Shown: in pieces, positions 16,275-26,314 of the stretch
Position numbering within the stretch: the stretch's first letter is position 1
Layout of the letters: each line of letters opens with the position of its first letter
From: Planctomycetota bacterium
GTDB lineage: Bacteria; Planctomycetota; Phycisphaerae; Phycisphaerales; UBA1924
Length of the DNA stretch: 64,000 nt
Direction: 5' to 3'
NCBI GenBank assembly: GCA_963204725.1
Contig: CAUJHH010000020.1
Span: forward strand, 1-64,000
Notes under the pieces: generated by a model
What the model saw: the letters and a program-made list of their open reading frames with translations, nothing else
Told to the model about the DNA's origin: nothing
Database searches by the model: none
Translations under genes and position numbers: made by a program

Positions 16275-17780
16275 ATGGAACCCGTGGGGGGCCATCGCGT
16301 GGATGAACGGATCGATGGGATGGAAGGGATGCGCCGCTTCGACGGTGCGCGCCCGGCGTGCGCGCGCGACCTGCAGCGGTTTGTGCGTGACGCAACGGGC
16401 TTGCTGGTGCCTTCGCGGTCGAGGGAGGGGAACGCGGGCGGGCCGCTCGAGTATCTGTGGCACGCGTTCGACGATGGGGGCGCGGAGACTCGCGCGCGGG
16501 ATTCGGTGGTGTGGGCCTGCCGCGGAGGAGGGAAGACGCTGCTGGGTGCGCTGGCGACGGTGGCGGACATGGTGTTCAACGAGGGGATCCAGGTGCGGAT
16601 CCTCGCGGGGTCGCTGCAGCAGGCGTCGCGGATGCACGCGCACCTGCGCTGGGCGTTCGGGAGGCCGATGCTGTCGGGGCTGGTTCGGGGCCGGATCACG
16701 GAGCGCCGGATCGAGCTCGAGAGCGGCTCGCGCGTGGAGCTGCTTGCGCAGTCGCAGACGGCGGTGCGCGGCACGCGAGTGCATCGCTTGCGCTGCGACG
16801 AGGTGGAGCTCTTCGACCCCGAGGTGTGGGAGGCGGCGCAGCTCGTGACGCGGTCGGAGCAACTGCCCACGGGACCGGTGAGGGGATCGATCGAGGCGAT
16901 GAGCACGATGCACATGCCGTTCGGGTTGATGCACCGCGTGGTGGAGTCGTGCGCGCTGGGAACGCGGGAGCTCTTCAAGTGGGGCATCGCGGACGTGCTC
17001 GGGCCGTGCGCGTGTGGAGCGGGCGAGCGAGCGGCGTGTTCGCTGGAGCCGGAGTGTGCGATGGCGCCGGCAAGGGCGAGCGAGGAGCCGGGGTTCTACG
17101 GGATCGAGGATGCGAAGCGTTCCAAGCGGCGCGTCGGGGCCGAGGTCTGGGCGTCGGAGATGTTGTGCGTCCGACCGTCGAGGCGTGAGACGGTCTTTCC
17201 CGAGTTTGAGGAATCGACACACGTCGTCGGCGAGATCCCCGACGGGCTCGGCGCGAACGGGGCGTGGTACTGCGGCATGGACTTCGGCTTTCGCACCAGC
17301 GCGCTGCTGTGGGCTGTGCACGACCCGACCGGCGGCACGCTCTACGTGGTGGACGAGCGGGTGGAGCACAACGCGATGCTGCGCGATCAGATCGAGGCGA
17401 TCCGGGCGTCCGAGTGGCCCACGCCGCTCTGGCTCGGCGTCGATCCTGCGGGGAACCAGCGGAGCGACCAGAGCGGGCGCTCGAGCATCGAGCTGCTGCG
17501 CGAGCACGGGCTGAGGGTGAAGTGGAAGAAGCTGGAGACGAGGGCGGGGCTCGAACTGGTGCGCCTGCGACTGCGCCCGGCGGCGGGTGTGGCCCGGCTG
17601 TTCGTGCACCGACGCTGCACGAAGCTGATCGAGGCGATGCGTTCGTACCACTTTGATCCGGAGGACCAGACGCGCGAGAGGCCGGTCAAGGACGGCCACG
17701 ATCACATCGCCGATGCGCTGCGGTATCTGGTGGTGTGCCTCGATGGGCGGTTCGAGACGCGGGTGGGTGGGTATGCGTAG
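16275..17780 (+). CDS. terL: phage terminase large subunit (DNA-packaging ATPase/nuclease)
   Basis: A 501-aa protein with both terminase domains. The ATPase has a Walker A ACRGGGKT (about residues 84-91), a Q-rich LAGSLQQASRM segment, and the Walker B-like LRCDEVELFDPEVW. The nuclease begins GMDFGFRTSALLWAV (first acidic residue near 335) and ends in KDGHDHIADALRYLV near 475-490. In phages this protein cuts DNA and pumps it into an empty head. It is the last gene of the HTH-ATPase-GNAT operon; no portal gene follows, but one lies 40 kb away on the other strand. GTG 16299 or ATG 16320 are alternative starts. Confidence 0.88.
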   Translation: MEPVGGHRVDERIDGMEGMRRFDGARPACARDLQRFVRDATGLLVPSRSREGNAGGPLEYLWHAFDDGGAETRARDSVVWACRGGGKTLLGALATVADMVFNEGIQVRILAGSLQQASRMHAHLRWAFGRPMLSGLVRGRITERRIELESGSRVELLAQSQTAVRGTRVHRLRCDEVELFDPEVWEAAQLVTRSEQLPTGPVRGSIEAMSTMHMPFGLMHRVVESCALGTRELFKWGIADVLGPCACGAGERAACSLEPECAMAPARASEEPGFYGIEDAKRSKRRVGAEVWASEMLCVRPSRRETVFPEFEESTHVVGEIPDGLGANGAWYCGMDFGFRTSALLWAVHDPTGGTLYVVDERVEHNAMLRDQIEAIRASEWPTPLWLGVDPAGNQRSDQSGRSSIELLREHGLRVKWKKLETRAGLELVRLRLRPAAGVARLFVHRRCTKLIEAMRSYHFDPEDQTRERPVKDGHDHIADALRYLVVCLDGRFETRVGGYA

Positions 17781-17786
17781 AGACGA

Positions 17787-18635
17787 TCACTCGATCGCAT
17801 ACAGATCGTCGTAGTAGACGGTGCCACGCGATGGGGCGTCGGTTTCCTGATGGTCGTCGTAGCGGACCTCAAAGAGGATGCGGCAGTACTCAAAGTCTTC
17901 GAAGTCGAAGCCCCACTGCTGCTTGAAGTCCTCGCGCGGGTGGACCTCGAAGTGGATCCACTCAGTTTGCACCGGCTCGGGCGGGCCGCTGAGGATGAAC
18001 TTGCGATTGGAGATCGAGAGGGGCGGTTCTTCGACGCCGGCGAGCGTGTAGGCGATCTGTACGTTGCCGAAGCCGCGCGAGCCGGGGATGCGCTCGCGGA
18101 CGTTCCAGAGGATGACGACGGCCTGGAGGTATTGCTTCTTTGTGCCGCGTTCCCAGCCCTCGACGCGGTACCACCCCCCCACCGTCGCGGGTGCGTGGCG
18201 GGGCTTGAACTCCTGGATCGCGCCGTGGATGCGGGTCTTGCCGGGATACTTGGAGCTGTCCATCTCGAGGACCGCGCTCTGGGCGCCCGTGCGGGGCATC
18301 GCGTCCGAGACGGTGAAGGGGCCCCACGAGATCGGGTTCCGCTCGGCGAAGCTGAACCACGGCTCGATCCCTTCCTCGAAGGATGGATTCACGAGCATGT
18401 TCACGGGTTCGTCGGCGGTGCCGGGCTGGGGAGGATCCGGCAGGCCGAGTTCCGGGAAGCCCTGGCGCGGCTGTTCGGGCCCTTGTCCGGGCTGACGGGG
18501 CGGATCGACGAGCGGTGGGCGTTGGGGCGGCTGCGCCTGGGGCTGGGAAGGGGGAAGGGCGGGGGGTTGGAGAGGGGGCTGGAGAGTTGCCAGCAGCCCG
18601 GCAACGAGCAGCATGCACGCGTGTGAAGAAAGCAT
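17787..18635 (-). CDS. secreted protein with a Pro/Gln-rich linker and a carbohydrate-binding-like domain
   Basis: A 282-aa protein with a signal peptide (MLSSHACMLLVAGLLATL), then about 60 residues very rich in Pro and Gln, then a beta-rich domain from VNMLVNPSFEEGIEPWF onward, ending YYDDLYAIE. The opening NPSFEEG...PW and closing YYDD are typical of galactose-binding-like/CBM-type jelly-roll modules. It converges with terL, 6 bp away, and is not part of that operon. The start has TACACT 6 nt upstream and no Shine-Dalgarno site. Confidence 0.75.
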   Translation of the reverse strand: MLSSHACMLLVAGLLATLQPPLQPPALPPSQPQAQPPQRPPLVDPPRQPGQGPEQPRQGFPELGLPDPPQPGTADEPVNMLVNPSFEEGIEPWFSFAERNPISWGPFTVSDAMPRTGAQSAVLEMDSSKYPGKTRIHGAIQEFKPRHAPATVGGWYRVEGWERGTKKQYLQAVVILWNVRERIPGSRGFGNVQIAYTLAGVEEPPLSISNRKFILSGPPEPVQTEWIHFEVHPREDFKQQWGFDFEDFEYCRILFEVRYDDHQETDAPSRGTVYYDDLYAIE

Positions 18636-18641
18636 GACAAG

Positions 18642-18647
18642 AGTGTA
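18642..18647 (-). promoter_or_regulatory. -10-like TACACT, leaderless start
   Basis: Read on the minus strand TACACT is followed by 6 nt and then the ATG at 18635. No ribosome binding site fits in the gap. Confidence 0.45.
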
Positions 18648-18749
18648 CCGAATGATGGTGGGCGGGCGGCACGCGATGTGCGAACTGCTTGCGGGATCGT
18701 TGCGGTGCGGCTAGTTTGGCCGCACACGCCACGCGCTGCGGAGGACACC

Positions 18750-19076
18750 ATGATCGTTGTGAATACAGAGATTGTGCCGGGGATGCGGGTCATCGAGTTG
18801 AAGGGGCTGGTGCAGGGGAACACGGTCCGCGCCAAGCACTTCGGCCGCGACATCGCGGCGGGGCTCAAGAACATCGTCGGGGGCGAGCTCAAGGGGTACA
18901 CCGAGCTGCTCACCGAGTCGCGCCGGCAGGCCGTCGAGCGGATGATGGCCCAGGCCCAGCAGCTCGGCGCCAACGCCGTCCTGAACGTGCGTTTCAGCAC
19001 GAGCAGCGTCACGAGCGGCGCGGCGGAGATGTACGCCTATGGCACGGCGGCGGTCGTCCAGCCCGAGGACGCCTGA
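18750..19076 (+). CDS. YbjQ/UPF0145-family protein
   Basis: A 108-aa soluble protein, full length for the YbjQ family: MIVVNTEIVPG at the start, VRAKHFGRDIAAGLKNIVGGELKGYTELL in the middle, and ANAVLNVRFSTSSV near the end. Members form pentamers with ring-like symmetry; the role is unknown. GGAGG lies 6 nt before the ATG. It is the first gene of a short operon with a second YbjQ protein and a PrsW protease. Confidence 0.9.
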   Translation: MIVVNTEIVPGMRVIELKGLVQGNTVRAKHFGRDIAAGLKNIVGGELKGYTELLTESRRQAVERMMAQAQQLGANAVLNVRFSTSSVTSGAAEMYAYGTAAVVQPEDA

Positions 19077-19090
19077 GAGGGAGCGGCCAA

Positions 19091-19618
19091 ATGAACAACT
19101 ACGGACCCGGATTCGACACACTGATCGGTTTCGCGTGGGTGCTCGCGCTGCTGCTGGTCGGATTGGGCGCGGGCAAGATCACCGAGCGGCGCCATCTCAG
19201 GCGGCTCGCGCGTGAGGAGGAGTCGCTGCTCTCGGGGATGCTGATCACGGACCTGCGCCAGTTCCCGATGTGCGCCGAGGGGAGCACGACCGAGGCGAAC
19301 GCGCCCTCGCTCGTCTCCGGCGAGGCCGTCGTCTCGAGCGACTACTTCAAGACCTTTCTGGCGACGCTCAAGAAGATCATCGGGGGGGAGCTGCGCTCGA
19401 TCGAGACGCTCATGTCGCGCGCCAGGCGCGAGGCGGTGCTGCGCATGGCTCGCCAGGCGAGGTCGCTCGGCTACGACGCCATCTGCAACGTGCGCATCGA
19501 GAGCACGGACATCGCCGGCAGCACCGTCAACCCGCAGCAGAAGGCGTTGATCATGGCGACGGTGCTGGCGAGCGGCACCGCGTACCGGCGCGCGGGCTCT
19601 TCGGCGCGGGCCGTGTGA
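19091..19618 (+). CDS. membrane-anchored YbjQ-like protein
   Basis: A 175-aa protein with an N-terminal membrane segment (FDTLIGFAWVLALLLVGLGAG) and a YbjQ-like domain (VVSSDYFKTFLATLKKIIGGELRSIETLMSRARR, then GYDAICNVRIESTDI). It appears to be a paralog of the preceding gene with an added anchor and a slightly diverged start of the domain. It begins 14 bp after that gene, with GAGAGGGAG upstream, and its stop overlaps the start of the PrsW gene. Confidence 0.85.
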   Translation: MNNYGPGFDTLIGFAWVLALLLVGLGAGKITERRHLRRLAREEESLLSGMLITDLRQFPMCAEGSTTEANAPSLVSGEAVVSSDYFKTFLATLKKIIGGELRSIETLMSRARREAVLRMARQARSLGYDAICNVRIESTDIAGSTVNPQQKALIMATVLASGTAYRRAGSSARAV

Positions 19619-20460
19619 TGGCCAGAGTGCCCAAGAGGGCGCGGGGTGCCCGCGCGGACGATGTCACGAACGAGCCCTATCTGGACCCGTCGATCGGCAC
19701 TCGCCTGTCGGGGATGGCACCGAGCGACCCCTTGGCGTGCTGGCGGTGCGGATACAGCCGCGTGGGGCTCGGGAGCGGCGCGCTCTGCCCGGAGTGCGGC
19801 TCGGTACCGATCCGGCCGCACGAGTCGGACCCGGACGCGAGCGTGTGGGAGGAGCCAACGACGAGCGCGGCGCTCTCCGGCGCAACACCCGGGGATGCGC
19901 TGACCTATGCGCGCTGGCTGGATGCGCGCCTCGCGGAGCGGGATGTCGGGAAGTCATGGGCGATGACGGGGCTGATCGCGCTCTGCGCGGGCCCCTTCGC
20001 GGTGATGGGCGCGTTCTGGGGCGCGGGACAGACACTCTTCAGTGTGCTCGCGCTCGTCGTCTTGGGACCGATCATCGAGGAGGTGACCAAGCTCGCGTTG
20101 CCGACGTATGTGGTCGAGCGGAAGCCGCACATGTTCCTGGGTTCGACGCAGATCCTGATCTGCGGCGGGTGCGCCGGCCTGGTGTTCGCGGTCATCGAGA
20201 ATCTTCTTTACCTGAATGTGTACATCTCCGGCCCATCGACGGCGCTCGTCGTCTGGCGCTGGACGGTGTGCGTCGCGCTGCACGTGGGATGCTCGATCAT
20301 CGGTGCGATGGGGCTGGCGCGGGCGTGGCGCGAGGGGATGGCGACAAAGCGGAGGCCCGATGTTGTGGGCGCGGCCCGCTGGATCGTGGCGGCGACGATC
20401 ATCCACGGCACATACAACGGCATCGCGGTCGTCATGACAGGGACGGCGATGGGTCCGTGA
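19618..20460 (+). CDS. PrsW-family intramembrane protease with N-terminal zinc ribbon
   Basis: A 280-aa protein. The first 100 residues hold a zinc-ribbon pair, CWRCGY...CPECGS. The rest is a polytopic membrane domain with the PrsW glutamates GPIIEEVTKL (about residues 147-156), the following LICGGCAGLVFAVIENLLY and the conserved HGTYN near the end (IHGTYNGI). PrsW in Bacillus cleaves the anti-sigma factor RsiW; the target here is unknown. ATG 19618 overlaps the previous stop. Coupling with two YbjQ proteins suggests a common role, perhaps at the envelope. Confidence 0.85.
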   Translation: MARVPKRARGARADDVTNEPYLDPSIGTRLSGMAPSDPLACWRCGYSRVGLGSGALCPECGSVPIRPHESDPDASVWEEPTTSAALSGATPGDALTYARWLDARLAERDVGKSWAMTGLIALCAGPFAVMGAFWGAGQTLFSVLALVVLGPIIEEVTKLALPTYVVERKPHMFLGSTQILICGGCAGLVFAVIENLLYLNVYISGPSTALVVWRWTVCVALHVGCSIIGAMGLARAWREGMATKRRPDVVGAARWIVAATIIHGTYNGIAVVMTGTAMGP

Positions 20461-20815
20461 CCGCTCACGCAGGGGCCTTGGCAAGAGAGCGTGCCAGAAC
20501 CAGCCCGCGCCGTGCGGCAGACTTCTCGACGCCCTCGGAGGCGGGTGCGGGTCGCACGCCTCTGGGTGTGCGGTTGCTTGCGCAGACCCGATGGCTGGAG
20601 TTCTCGGTCCGTGGGGTTTCTTCTTATTGGATCTGGTTTGTGAATCTGGGCTGGAGAGAGCCAGATTCTCGGAGATTTTGCTTGTTCGTTCGCATCTCGA
20701 TCAAGTACCCTGATCGACAGTGTGTCTCGTAAGATTTCGATCGCGCGTTGCGCAGGTCGCAGCACGCGTCTTTGACGGCTGCGCCTGCCTCAGAGCGTTC
20801 AATGGGAGTTCCGCC
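20461..20815 (+). other. 355-bp upstream region of the 929-aa surface protein gene
   Basis: Noticeably less GC-rich in its second half. AATCTGG (20643-20649) and CCAGATT (20661-20667) form an imperfect hairpin with an inner GGCT/AGCC pair; it could be a terminator for the PrsW operon or a leader structure. No open frame with a start signal is seen. GGGAG at 20804 serves the next gene. Confidence 0.4.
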
Positions 20816-23605
20816 ATGTCGATCCGTCGTTCCGCCGTCGTCGCCGCCGTTTCGGGCCTTGCGGTCGCGCTCCCTGCGGCGGCTCAGTCGATCCCTTGGC
20901 TGAACCCCGTGAACGGAAACTGGAACGATCCGACCAAGTGGACGGGGGGCAACGTGCCGGACGTGTCCGGCGAGGTCGGTCGTCTGAACGTGGCGGGCAC
21001 CTACGTCGTCACGCAGAACCTCGCGGGCTTGACGCTCAGCGCGATCAACATCAGCACAACCACGGCGACGCTCAACCTCACCGGCAACTCGGTGACGCTC
21101 ACGGGCGCAAACGGACTGACCAACAGCGGCTCGGTCGTGAGTGTCGGCGGCAACACACTCATCACTGGGGCGATCAACAACAACACCTCGGGGCTGATCG
21201 GGATCAACACCAACACGGCCATCACGCTCGCGGGCGCGCTGACGAACAACGGTCAGATCCTGGTGAACACGACGGGCAACAACAGCTTCGGCACGACTCT
21301 GGCGGCGGGAACGCCGGTCGTGATCAGCGGCAGCGGGTCGATCCTGCTCAATGGGAATGGGGGCACGGGCCACATGGCCGGCCCAAGCACGTTCGAGAAC
21401 GGTGCGTCGCACCTGATCCACGGGCGTGGTCAGATCACGGCGGGGCTCACCAACCAGGGCGTGGTGCAGGCGGACCAGCCGAGCCAGACGCTGAGCCTCG
21501 TCACGAGCCCGATGACGAATAACGGGACGATGCGCGCGAGCAACGACGCGATCCTGTCGATCAGCGGCATCCTGGTCACACAGGGCGCCTCGGGCGTCAT
21601 CGAGGCCGACGACGGCTCGGTCAATCTCAGCAGCGCCGGCCTCTCGGATGGCACGCTCCGCACCTTCAACGACGGTTTCCTCGGCAACGTCAGCGGCACA
21701 TCGACGCTGACCAACGTGACCAACGAGGGGAACCTGTTCATCAACACCAACACCACCATCTCGCTCGCGGGCTCGATGCTGAACAACGAGGGCACCGTGG
21801 TGGTGAACACGACGGGCAACAACTCGTTCACGACGACGCTCAACGCCTCGACATCGGTGCTCATCGACGGGCCCGGAGACATCCTCCTGAACGGTAGCTT
21901 CAGCGCGGGCCAGCTCACCAACTCGGTGGGCGCTGTGGTCACCAACGGCTCGAGCCACACCATCCACGGGCGCGGACAGATCACCACGCCGCTGGTCAAT
22001 AACGGCCTCGTGGACGCCGACTTCGCCGGCCTCACGCTGGCGCTCAACTCGAACGGAAAGACCAACAACGCGGTCATGCGCGCCTCCAACACCGGCACGA
22101 TGTCGATCACCGGCATCACGATCACGCAGGCGCCGGGCGCCGTCGTCTCCGCCGACGGCGGCCTGGTTGATCTCTTCACCGCCGGTATCTCCGGGGGTGA
22201 GATCGAGGCCATCAACGGCGGGCTGATCCGCGGCATCCTCGGCAACCAGACGCTCACCAACGTCAACCTGACCGGACCGCTCAACGTCAACACCAACACC
22301 TCCGTCTCGCTCGCGGGTGGGTCGTTCACGAACAACGGCTCGGTCCTGGTCAACGACCAAGGCAACAACGGCTTCGCAACCACGCTCAGCATGAGCGGAG
22401 ACATCGCCATCGACGGCACGGGCGAGATCGTCCTGAACGGCTCCGCCGCCGCTGGCCAGATCACCGGCAACACGCTCACGCTCGGCTCCGGACAGACCGT
22501 CCGCGGACGCGGGCAGATCGTCGCGCCCATGACCAACAACGGAACGGTCCATTCCAACGTGAACGGGCAGGCGATCGCGCTCAACACCAACAACAAGCTC
22601 AACAACGCGACCATGCGTGCTTCCGGCGGCGGCGTCCTGGCCATCAACGGCATCACCGTCAACCAGTCGCCCTCGGGCGTCATCGAGGCCGACGGCGGCT
22701 TCGTCGACCTCAACATCGGCGGGATCACCGGCGGAAGCCTCGCGGGCACGAACGGCGCTCGCTTCCGCGGCATCGCCGGCCTCCAGACCCTGACCGATAT
22801 CGCCAGCTCAGCTCAGATCGATGTCAACACCAACTCGGCGATCTCGCTGGTCGGATCGATCGTCAATGACGGCGAGTTCCTCGTCAACCACTCGGCCAAC
22901 AACGGCTTCGCAACCACGCTCAGCATGAACGGGCCGGTCTCCATGAGCGGCACCGGTCGCGTCTACCTCAACGCGTCCGGCGCCGCGGCGCAGCTCACCG
23001 GATCATCGCTCTCGATGGGTCCCGGCCAGACGCTCACGGGCATCGGCAACATCAACTGCCCGCTCTTCATGGAGGGCACGATGGCCCCGGGCCGCCCCGT
23101 CGGCGCGCTCAACGTGCCGTCGACCGGAAACATCGTGACCTATCAGCCCGGCTCGACGTTCGAGGCGGAGCTCTCCTCCGCGTCGTCGTACGACCGCGTC
23201 ACCGGAGGCAGCCACACCATCAACGGCGGGACCGTCGAGGTCACGCTGGTTGATGGTTACGCGCCCACCCTCTTCACCAAGCACACCATCATCGACGGCT
23301 CGGGCGCCTCGGTTGTCATCGGGAAATTCGACGGGATCACCGGGCCCGCGCTGCCGCCGCCACTGGTCTGGAAGATCGGCTACTCGGCACAGGACGTGGT
23401 CATCGGCGTGACCTGCCCCTCGGACACCAACGCCGACTTCATCGTCGACATCCTCGACTTCCTGGACTTCTTCGACGAGTTCGCCGGCTGCGAGAACCAG
23501 CCCGCTCCGTGCGGCAACCTCTTCGACGCGGACTACAACGGCGACACCTTTGTCGACATCCTCGACTTCCTGGACTTCCTCGATGCCTTCGGCGGCGGGT
23601 GCTGA
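20816..23605 (+). CDS. 929-aa secreted beta-repeat protein with GC-type dockerin tail
   Basis: Signal peptide MSIRRSAVVAAVSGLAVALP, then IPWLNPVNGNWNDPTKWTGG, an opening typical of large surface and autotransporter-like beta-solenoid proteins. About 750 residues of repeated units follow (LTNNGQILVNTTGNN, HGRGQIT, LNNATMRA, IEADGGFVDL), recurring roughly every 160-190 residues, so about four or five long repeats. The end holds two calcium-loop-like segments (DTNADFIVDILDFLDFF and DYNGDTFVDILDFLDFLD) and finishes FGGGC, a dockerin-like tail. There is no beta-barrel, so it is not a true autotransporter. ATG 20816 has GGGAG upstream. Inverted paralog at 29723-32509. Confidence 0.85.
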   Translation: MSIRRSAVVAAVSGLAVALPAAAQSIPWLNPVNGNWNDPTKWTGGNVPDVSGEVGRLNVAGTYVVTQNLAGLTLSAINISTTTATLNLTGNSVTLTGANGLTNSGSVVSVGGNTLITGAINNNTSGLIGINTNTAITLAGALTNNGQILVNTTGNNSFGTTLAAGTPVVISGSGSILLNGNGGTGHMAGPSTFENGASHLIHGRGQITAGLTNQGVVQADQPSQTLSLVTSPMTNNGTMRASNDAILSISGILVTQGASGVIEADDGSVNLSSAGLSDGTLRTFNDGFLGNVSGTSTLTNVTNEGNLFINTNTTISLAGSMLNNEGTVVVNTTGNNSFTTTLNASTSVLIDGPGDILLNGSFSAGQLTNSVGAVVTNGSSHTIHGRGQITTPLVNNGLVDADFAGLTLALNSNGKTNNAVMRASNTGTMSITGITITQAPGAVVSADGGLVDLFTAGISGGEIEAINGGLIRGILGNQTLTNVNLTGPLNVNTNTSVSLAGGSFTNNGSVLVNDQGNNGFATTLSMSGDIAIDGTGEIVLNGSAAAGQITGNTLTLGSGQTVRGRGQIVAPMTNNGTVHSNVNGQAIALNTNNKLNNATMRASGGGVLAINGITVNQSPSGVIEADGGFVDLNIGGITGGSLAGTNGARFRGIAGLQTLTDIASSAQIDVNTNSAISLVGSIVNDGEFLVNHSANNGFATTLSMNGPVSMSGTGRVYLNASGAAAQLTGSSLSMGPGQTLTGIGNINCPLFMEGTMAPGRPVGALNVPSTGNIVTYQPGSTFEAELSSASSYDRVTGGSHTINGGTVEVTLVDGYAPTLFTKHTIIDGSGASVVIGKFDGITGPALPPPLVWKIGYSAQDVVIGVTCPSDTNADFIVDILDFLDFFDEFAGCENQPAPCGNLFDADYNGDTFVDILDFLDFLDAFGGGC

Positions 23606-23670
23606 GCGGGGCGTTGAATCCGGGGATGCCGCGCCGGTTCGCCAGTGCGGCGTGTTTCGGCTGATTCCCC

Positions 23671-23676
23671 TACCAT
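23671..23676 (+). promoter_or_regulatory. -10-like TACCAT, leaderless start of the QueD-like gene
   Basis: TACCAT ends 7 nt before the GTG at 23684, with only TGGGGCT between. A transcript from here would have almost no leader. Confidence 0.35.
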
Positions 23677-23683
23677 TGGGGCT

Positions 23684-24094
23684 GTGTACGAGTTGTCCGT
23701 CCAGACCGAGTTCTGCGCGGCGCACGCCATCTGGATCCGGGGCGAGCGCGAGACGCTCCACGGGCACAACTGGCGCGTGACCGTGGTCGTCGCCGGCTCG
23801 GCGCTCGATCAGGACGGGCTGCTCTGCGACTTCCACGAGGTGGAGCGGGCCCTGGCCGGCGCGATCGCGCCCTGGCGGGATCGCTCGCTGAACGATTCGG
23901 CGCCCTTCGCACCGGACGGGCGCGGGGTCAACCCGACGGCCGAGCACGTGGCGCGGGAGATTGCGCGAGCGGTCGATGCCGCGATTCGTGCGACGCTTGC
24001 GGGGCGCGGGGGTGTCGCGTCGGTGTCTGTGACCGAGGCGCCGGGGTGCGTCGCGACGTACCGCTCTGCGGACGGGATCGGGAGATTGGCATGA
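23684..24094 (+). CDS. queD: 6-carboxytetrahydropterin synthase/6-pyruvoyltetrahydropterin synthase family protein
   Basis: A 136-aa enzyme of the QueD/PTPS fold, which converts dihydroneopterin triphosphate towards queuosine or related pterins. It has the Cys-x-x-x-His pair FCAAHAI near the start, the second zinc site LHGHNWRV, a conserved DFHEVERAL, NPTAEHVAREI and the late TEAPG. GTG 23684 is chosen because the first beta-strand (YELSVQTEFCAAH) begins right after it. Its stop overlaps the ppk start. Members vary in exact reaction, so the queuosine assignment is an inference. Confidence 0.85.
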   Translation: MYELSVQTEFCAAHAIWIRGERETLHGHNWRVTVVVAGSALDQDGLLCDFHEVERALAGAIAPWRDRSLNDSAPFAPDGRGVNPTAEHVAREIARAVDAAIRATLAGRGGVASVSVTEAPGCVATYRSADGIGRLA

Positions 24095-26277
24095 CGAGGG
24101 TTGCGAGCGTTCAGGGTGTGCCGCTCGGCGTCGGCGCGACGCCGGCCGGTCCGTGGGGCGACGGCGAGTGGTGGGCCTCCGCGCCCTTCAATCGCGACCT
24201 CTCGTGGCTGGAGTTCAACCGGCGCGTGCTGGACCAGGCGCTCGACGCGTCGGTGCCGCTGCTGGAGCGGGTGAAGTTCCTGGCGATCTTCAACTCGAAC
24301 CTCGACGAGTTCTTCATGAAGCGCGTCGGCATGATGAAGCTGCAGGTCGAGGCGGGCCTCACCGCGCGCACGCCCGAGGGCCTGACGGCGCTGGAGCTGC
24401 TCGCGCGCGTGCGGACCGTGGTGCTGGAGCAACAGGAGCTGATGGCCCGCTGCTACAAGGAGGATCTCTCGCCGCAACTCGCGGAGAAGGAGATCCGCGT
24501 CATCGCGTACGACGACCTCTCCCCGGAGGATCGGCAGATCGCGGACCGGTGGTATCGCGCCAATGTCTTCCCGGTGCTGACGCCCCTCTCGGTCGATCCC
24601 GGTCACCGCTTCCCCTTTATCTCGAATCTCTCGAACAACCTCGGCGTCTTCCTCACCATGCCGGGCACGGAGGAGCCGGTCTTCGCGCGGATCAAGATCC
24701 CTTCGAACCTGCCGCTCTTCGTGCGCGTCTTCGATGCGCCGGGCGAGGGTCCGAGGTCGGCGATCGGCCCGGTTCGGCTGATCGCGCTGCGCGAGATGGT
24801 GATCCGGAACCTTCAGGACCTCTTCCCCGGCGCGACGATCAACCATGTCACGGCCTTCCGCGTGACGCGCAACGTCTCGGTGCAGCAGGACGAGGAGGAA
24901 TCGGAAGACCTGCTGCAGAGCGTTGAGCAGGAACTCCGCCAGCGACGCTTCGCCGATGCCGTGCGCATCGAGGTCCAGCCCGCCGCGTCGCCCGAGGTGA
25001 TGTCGTTCGTGCTGCGCTCGCTCGAGCTTGGGCCGGACGACGTCTACGAGCGGGCCGGTCCGATCGACTATTCCGCCCTCTGGTCGATCGCGGACCTGGA
25101 CCGTCCGGACCTGAAGAACCCGGTGTGGATGCCGGTGACGCCGCCCCGTCTCGCCGGGGACGACGTCGACATCTTCGCCGCGATCCGCGAGCGGGACATC
25201 TTTCTGCACCATCCCTACGAGTCGTTCAAGGCATCGGTGGAACGCTTCATCGCCGCCGCGGCGCGCGATCCGGATGTGCTGGCGATCAAGCAGACGCTGT
25301 ACCGCACCAGCCGCGACTCGCCGTTCGTGAGCTCTCTCGTGCGTGCGGCCGAAGAGGGCAAGCAGGTTGCGTGCCTCGTGGAGGTCCGCGCCCGGTTCGA
25401 TGAGCAGAAGAACGTGCGCTTTGCGCGCCAGCTCGAGAAGGCGGGCGTCCACGTCGCGTACGGCGTGGTGGGCCTGAAGACGCACTGCAAGTGCTCGCTG
25501 GTGGTCCGCAAGGAAGCCGACGGCCTGCGCTGCTACGCGCACCTGGGCACGGGCAACTACAACCCGCAGACGGCGCATCTCTACACCGACCTCTCGCTCC
25601 TGACCTGCGACCCGGTGATCACGCGCGACGTGGTCGATCTCTTCAACTGCCTGACCGGCCGCTCGCTGCACACGGACTACAAGGCGTTGCTCGTCGCGCC
25701 CTTCACCATGCGGGACCGGCTCTGCGACATGATCGACCGCGAGGCGGCGAACGCCCTCGCCGGGCGCCCGGCCCGCATCTGGGCCAAGATGAACTCGCTG
25801 GAGGATCGCTCCGTCGCCAAGCGGCTCTACGAGGCCTCTCGCGCGGGCGTGAAGATCACGCTGGTGGTGCGCGGGTTCTGCTGTCTGGAGCCGGGCGTCC
25901 CCGACAAGAGCGAGAACATCAGCGTCATCTCCGTCGTCGGCCGCTTCCTCGAGCACTCCCGCATCTTCCACTTCGCAAACGGGGACGCGGACCCTCTGGC
26001 TGGCGACTGGTATCTCGGCAGCGCGGACTGGATGTACCGAAACCTGAGCGGCCGCATGGAGGCGCTCACGCCGCTCAACGACCGCGAGGCGAGGCGCCGG
26101 ATCCTCCGCATTATGGAGGTGATGTTCGAGGACCGACGCAACGCGTGGGACCTCGACCCGAGCGGCACGTATGCGAGGCGGACGCCGGGCGCTGAGGATG
26201 ATCCGGAATCGGACGCGACGCTCGGCACGTTCGAGGTGATGATGCGCGACGCGCTGCGGAGCGTGGGGAGGGCCTGA
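24091..26277 (+). CDS. ppk1: polyphosphate kinase 1
   Basis: Reversibly polymerises the gamma-phosphate of ATP into polyphosphate. The 728-aa product is the usual length and shows [14 protein letters not shown] in the N-domain, [14 protein letters not shown], the head-domain [12 protein letters not shown], and the two catalytic phospholipase D-like segments: [17 protein letters not shown] (phospho-accepting His) and [11 protein letters not shown]. The C-terminal [15 protein letters not shown] is also conserved. The start overlaps the preceding stop (ATGA) and has GGGAG upstream, so it is coupled to the QueD-like gene. Confidence 0.96.
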   Translation: MTRVASVQGVPLGVGATPAGPWGDGEWWASAPFNRDLSWLEFNRRVLDQALDASVPLLERVKFLAIFNSNLDEFFMKRVGMMKLQVEAGLTARTPEGLTALELLARVRTVVLEQQELMARCYKEDLSPQLAEKEIRVIAYDDLSPEDRQIADRWYRANVFPVLTPLSVDPGHRFPFISNLSNNLGVFLTMPGTEEPVFARIKIPSNLPLFVRVFDAPGEGPRSAIGPVRLIALREMVIRNLQDLFPGATINHVTAFRVTRNVSVQQDEEESEDLLQSVEQELRQRRFADAVRIEVQPAASPEVMSFVLRSLELGPDDVYERAGPIDYSALWSIADLDRPDLKNPVWMPVTPPRLAGDDVDIFAAIRERDIFLHHPYESFKASVERFIAAAARDPDVLAIKQTLYRTSRDSPFVSSLVRAAEEGKQVACLVEVRARFDEQKNVRFARQLEKAGVHVAYGVVGLKTHCKCSLVVRKEADGLRCYAHLGTGNYNPQTAHLYTDLSLLTCDPVITRDVVDLFNCLTGRSLHTDYKALLVAPFTMRDRLCDMIDREAANALAGRPARIWAKMNSLEDRSVAKRLYEASRAGVKITLVVRGFCCLEPGVPDKSENISVISVVGRFLEHSRIFHFANGDADPLAGDWYLGSADWMYRNLSGRMEALTPLNDREARRRILRIMEVMFEDRRNAWDLDPSGTYARRTPGAEDDPESDATLGTFEVMMRDALRSVGRA

Positions 26278-26314
26278 AGCGGGTCCGAACCGAGTGGCTC
26301 GGCGAATCCCCCGA

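Noticed and set aside
20816-23605. Autotransporter
   Set aside because: The opening and repeats resemble passenger domains, but the C-terminus is a dockerin-like tail and no beta-barrel is present.
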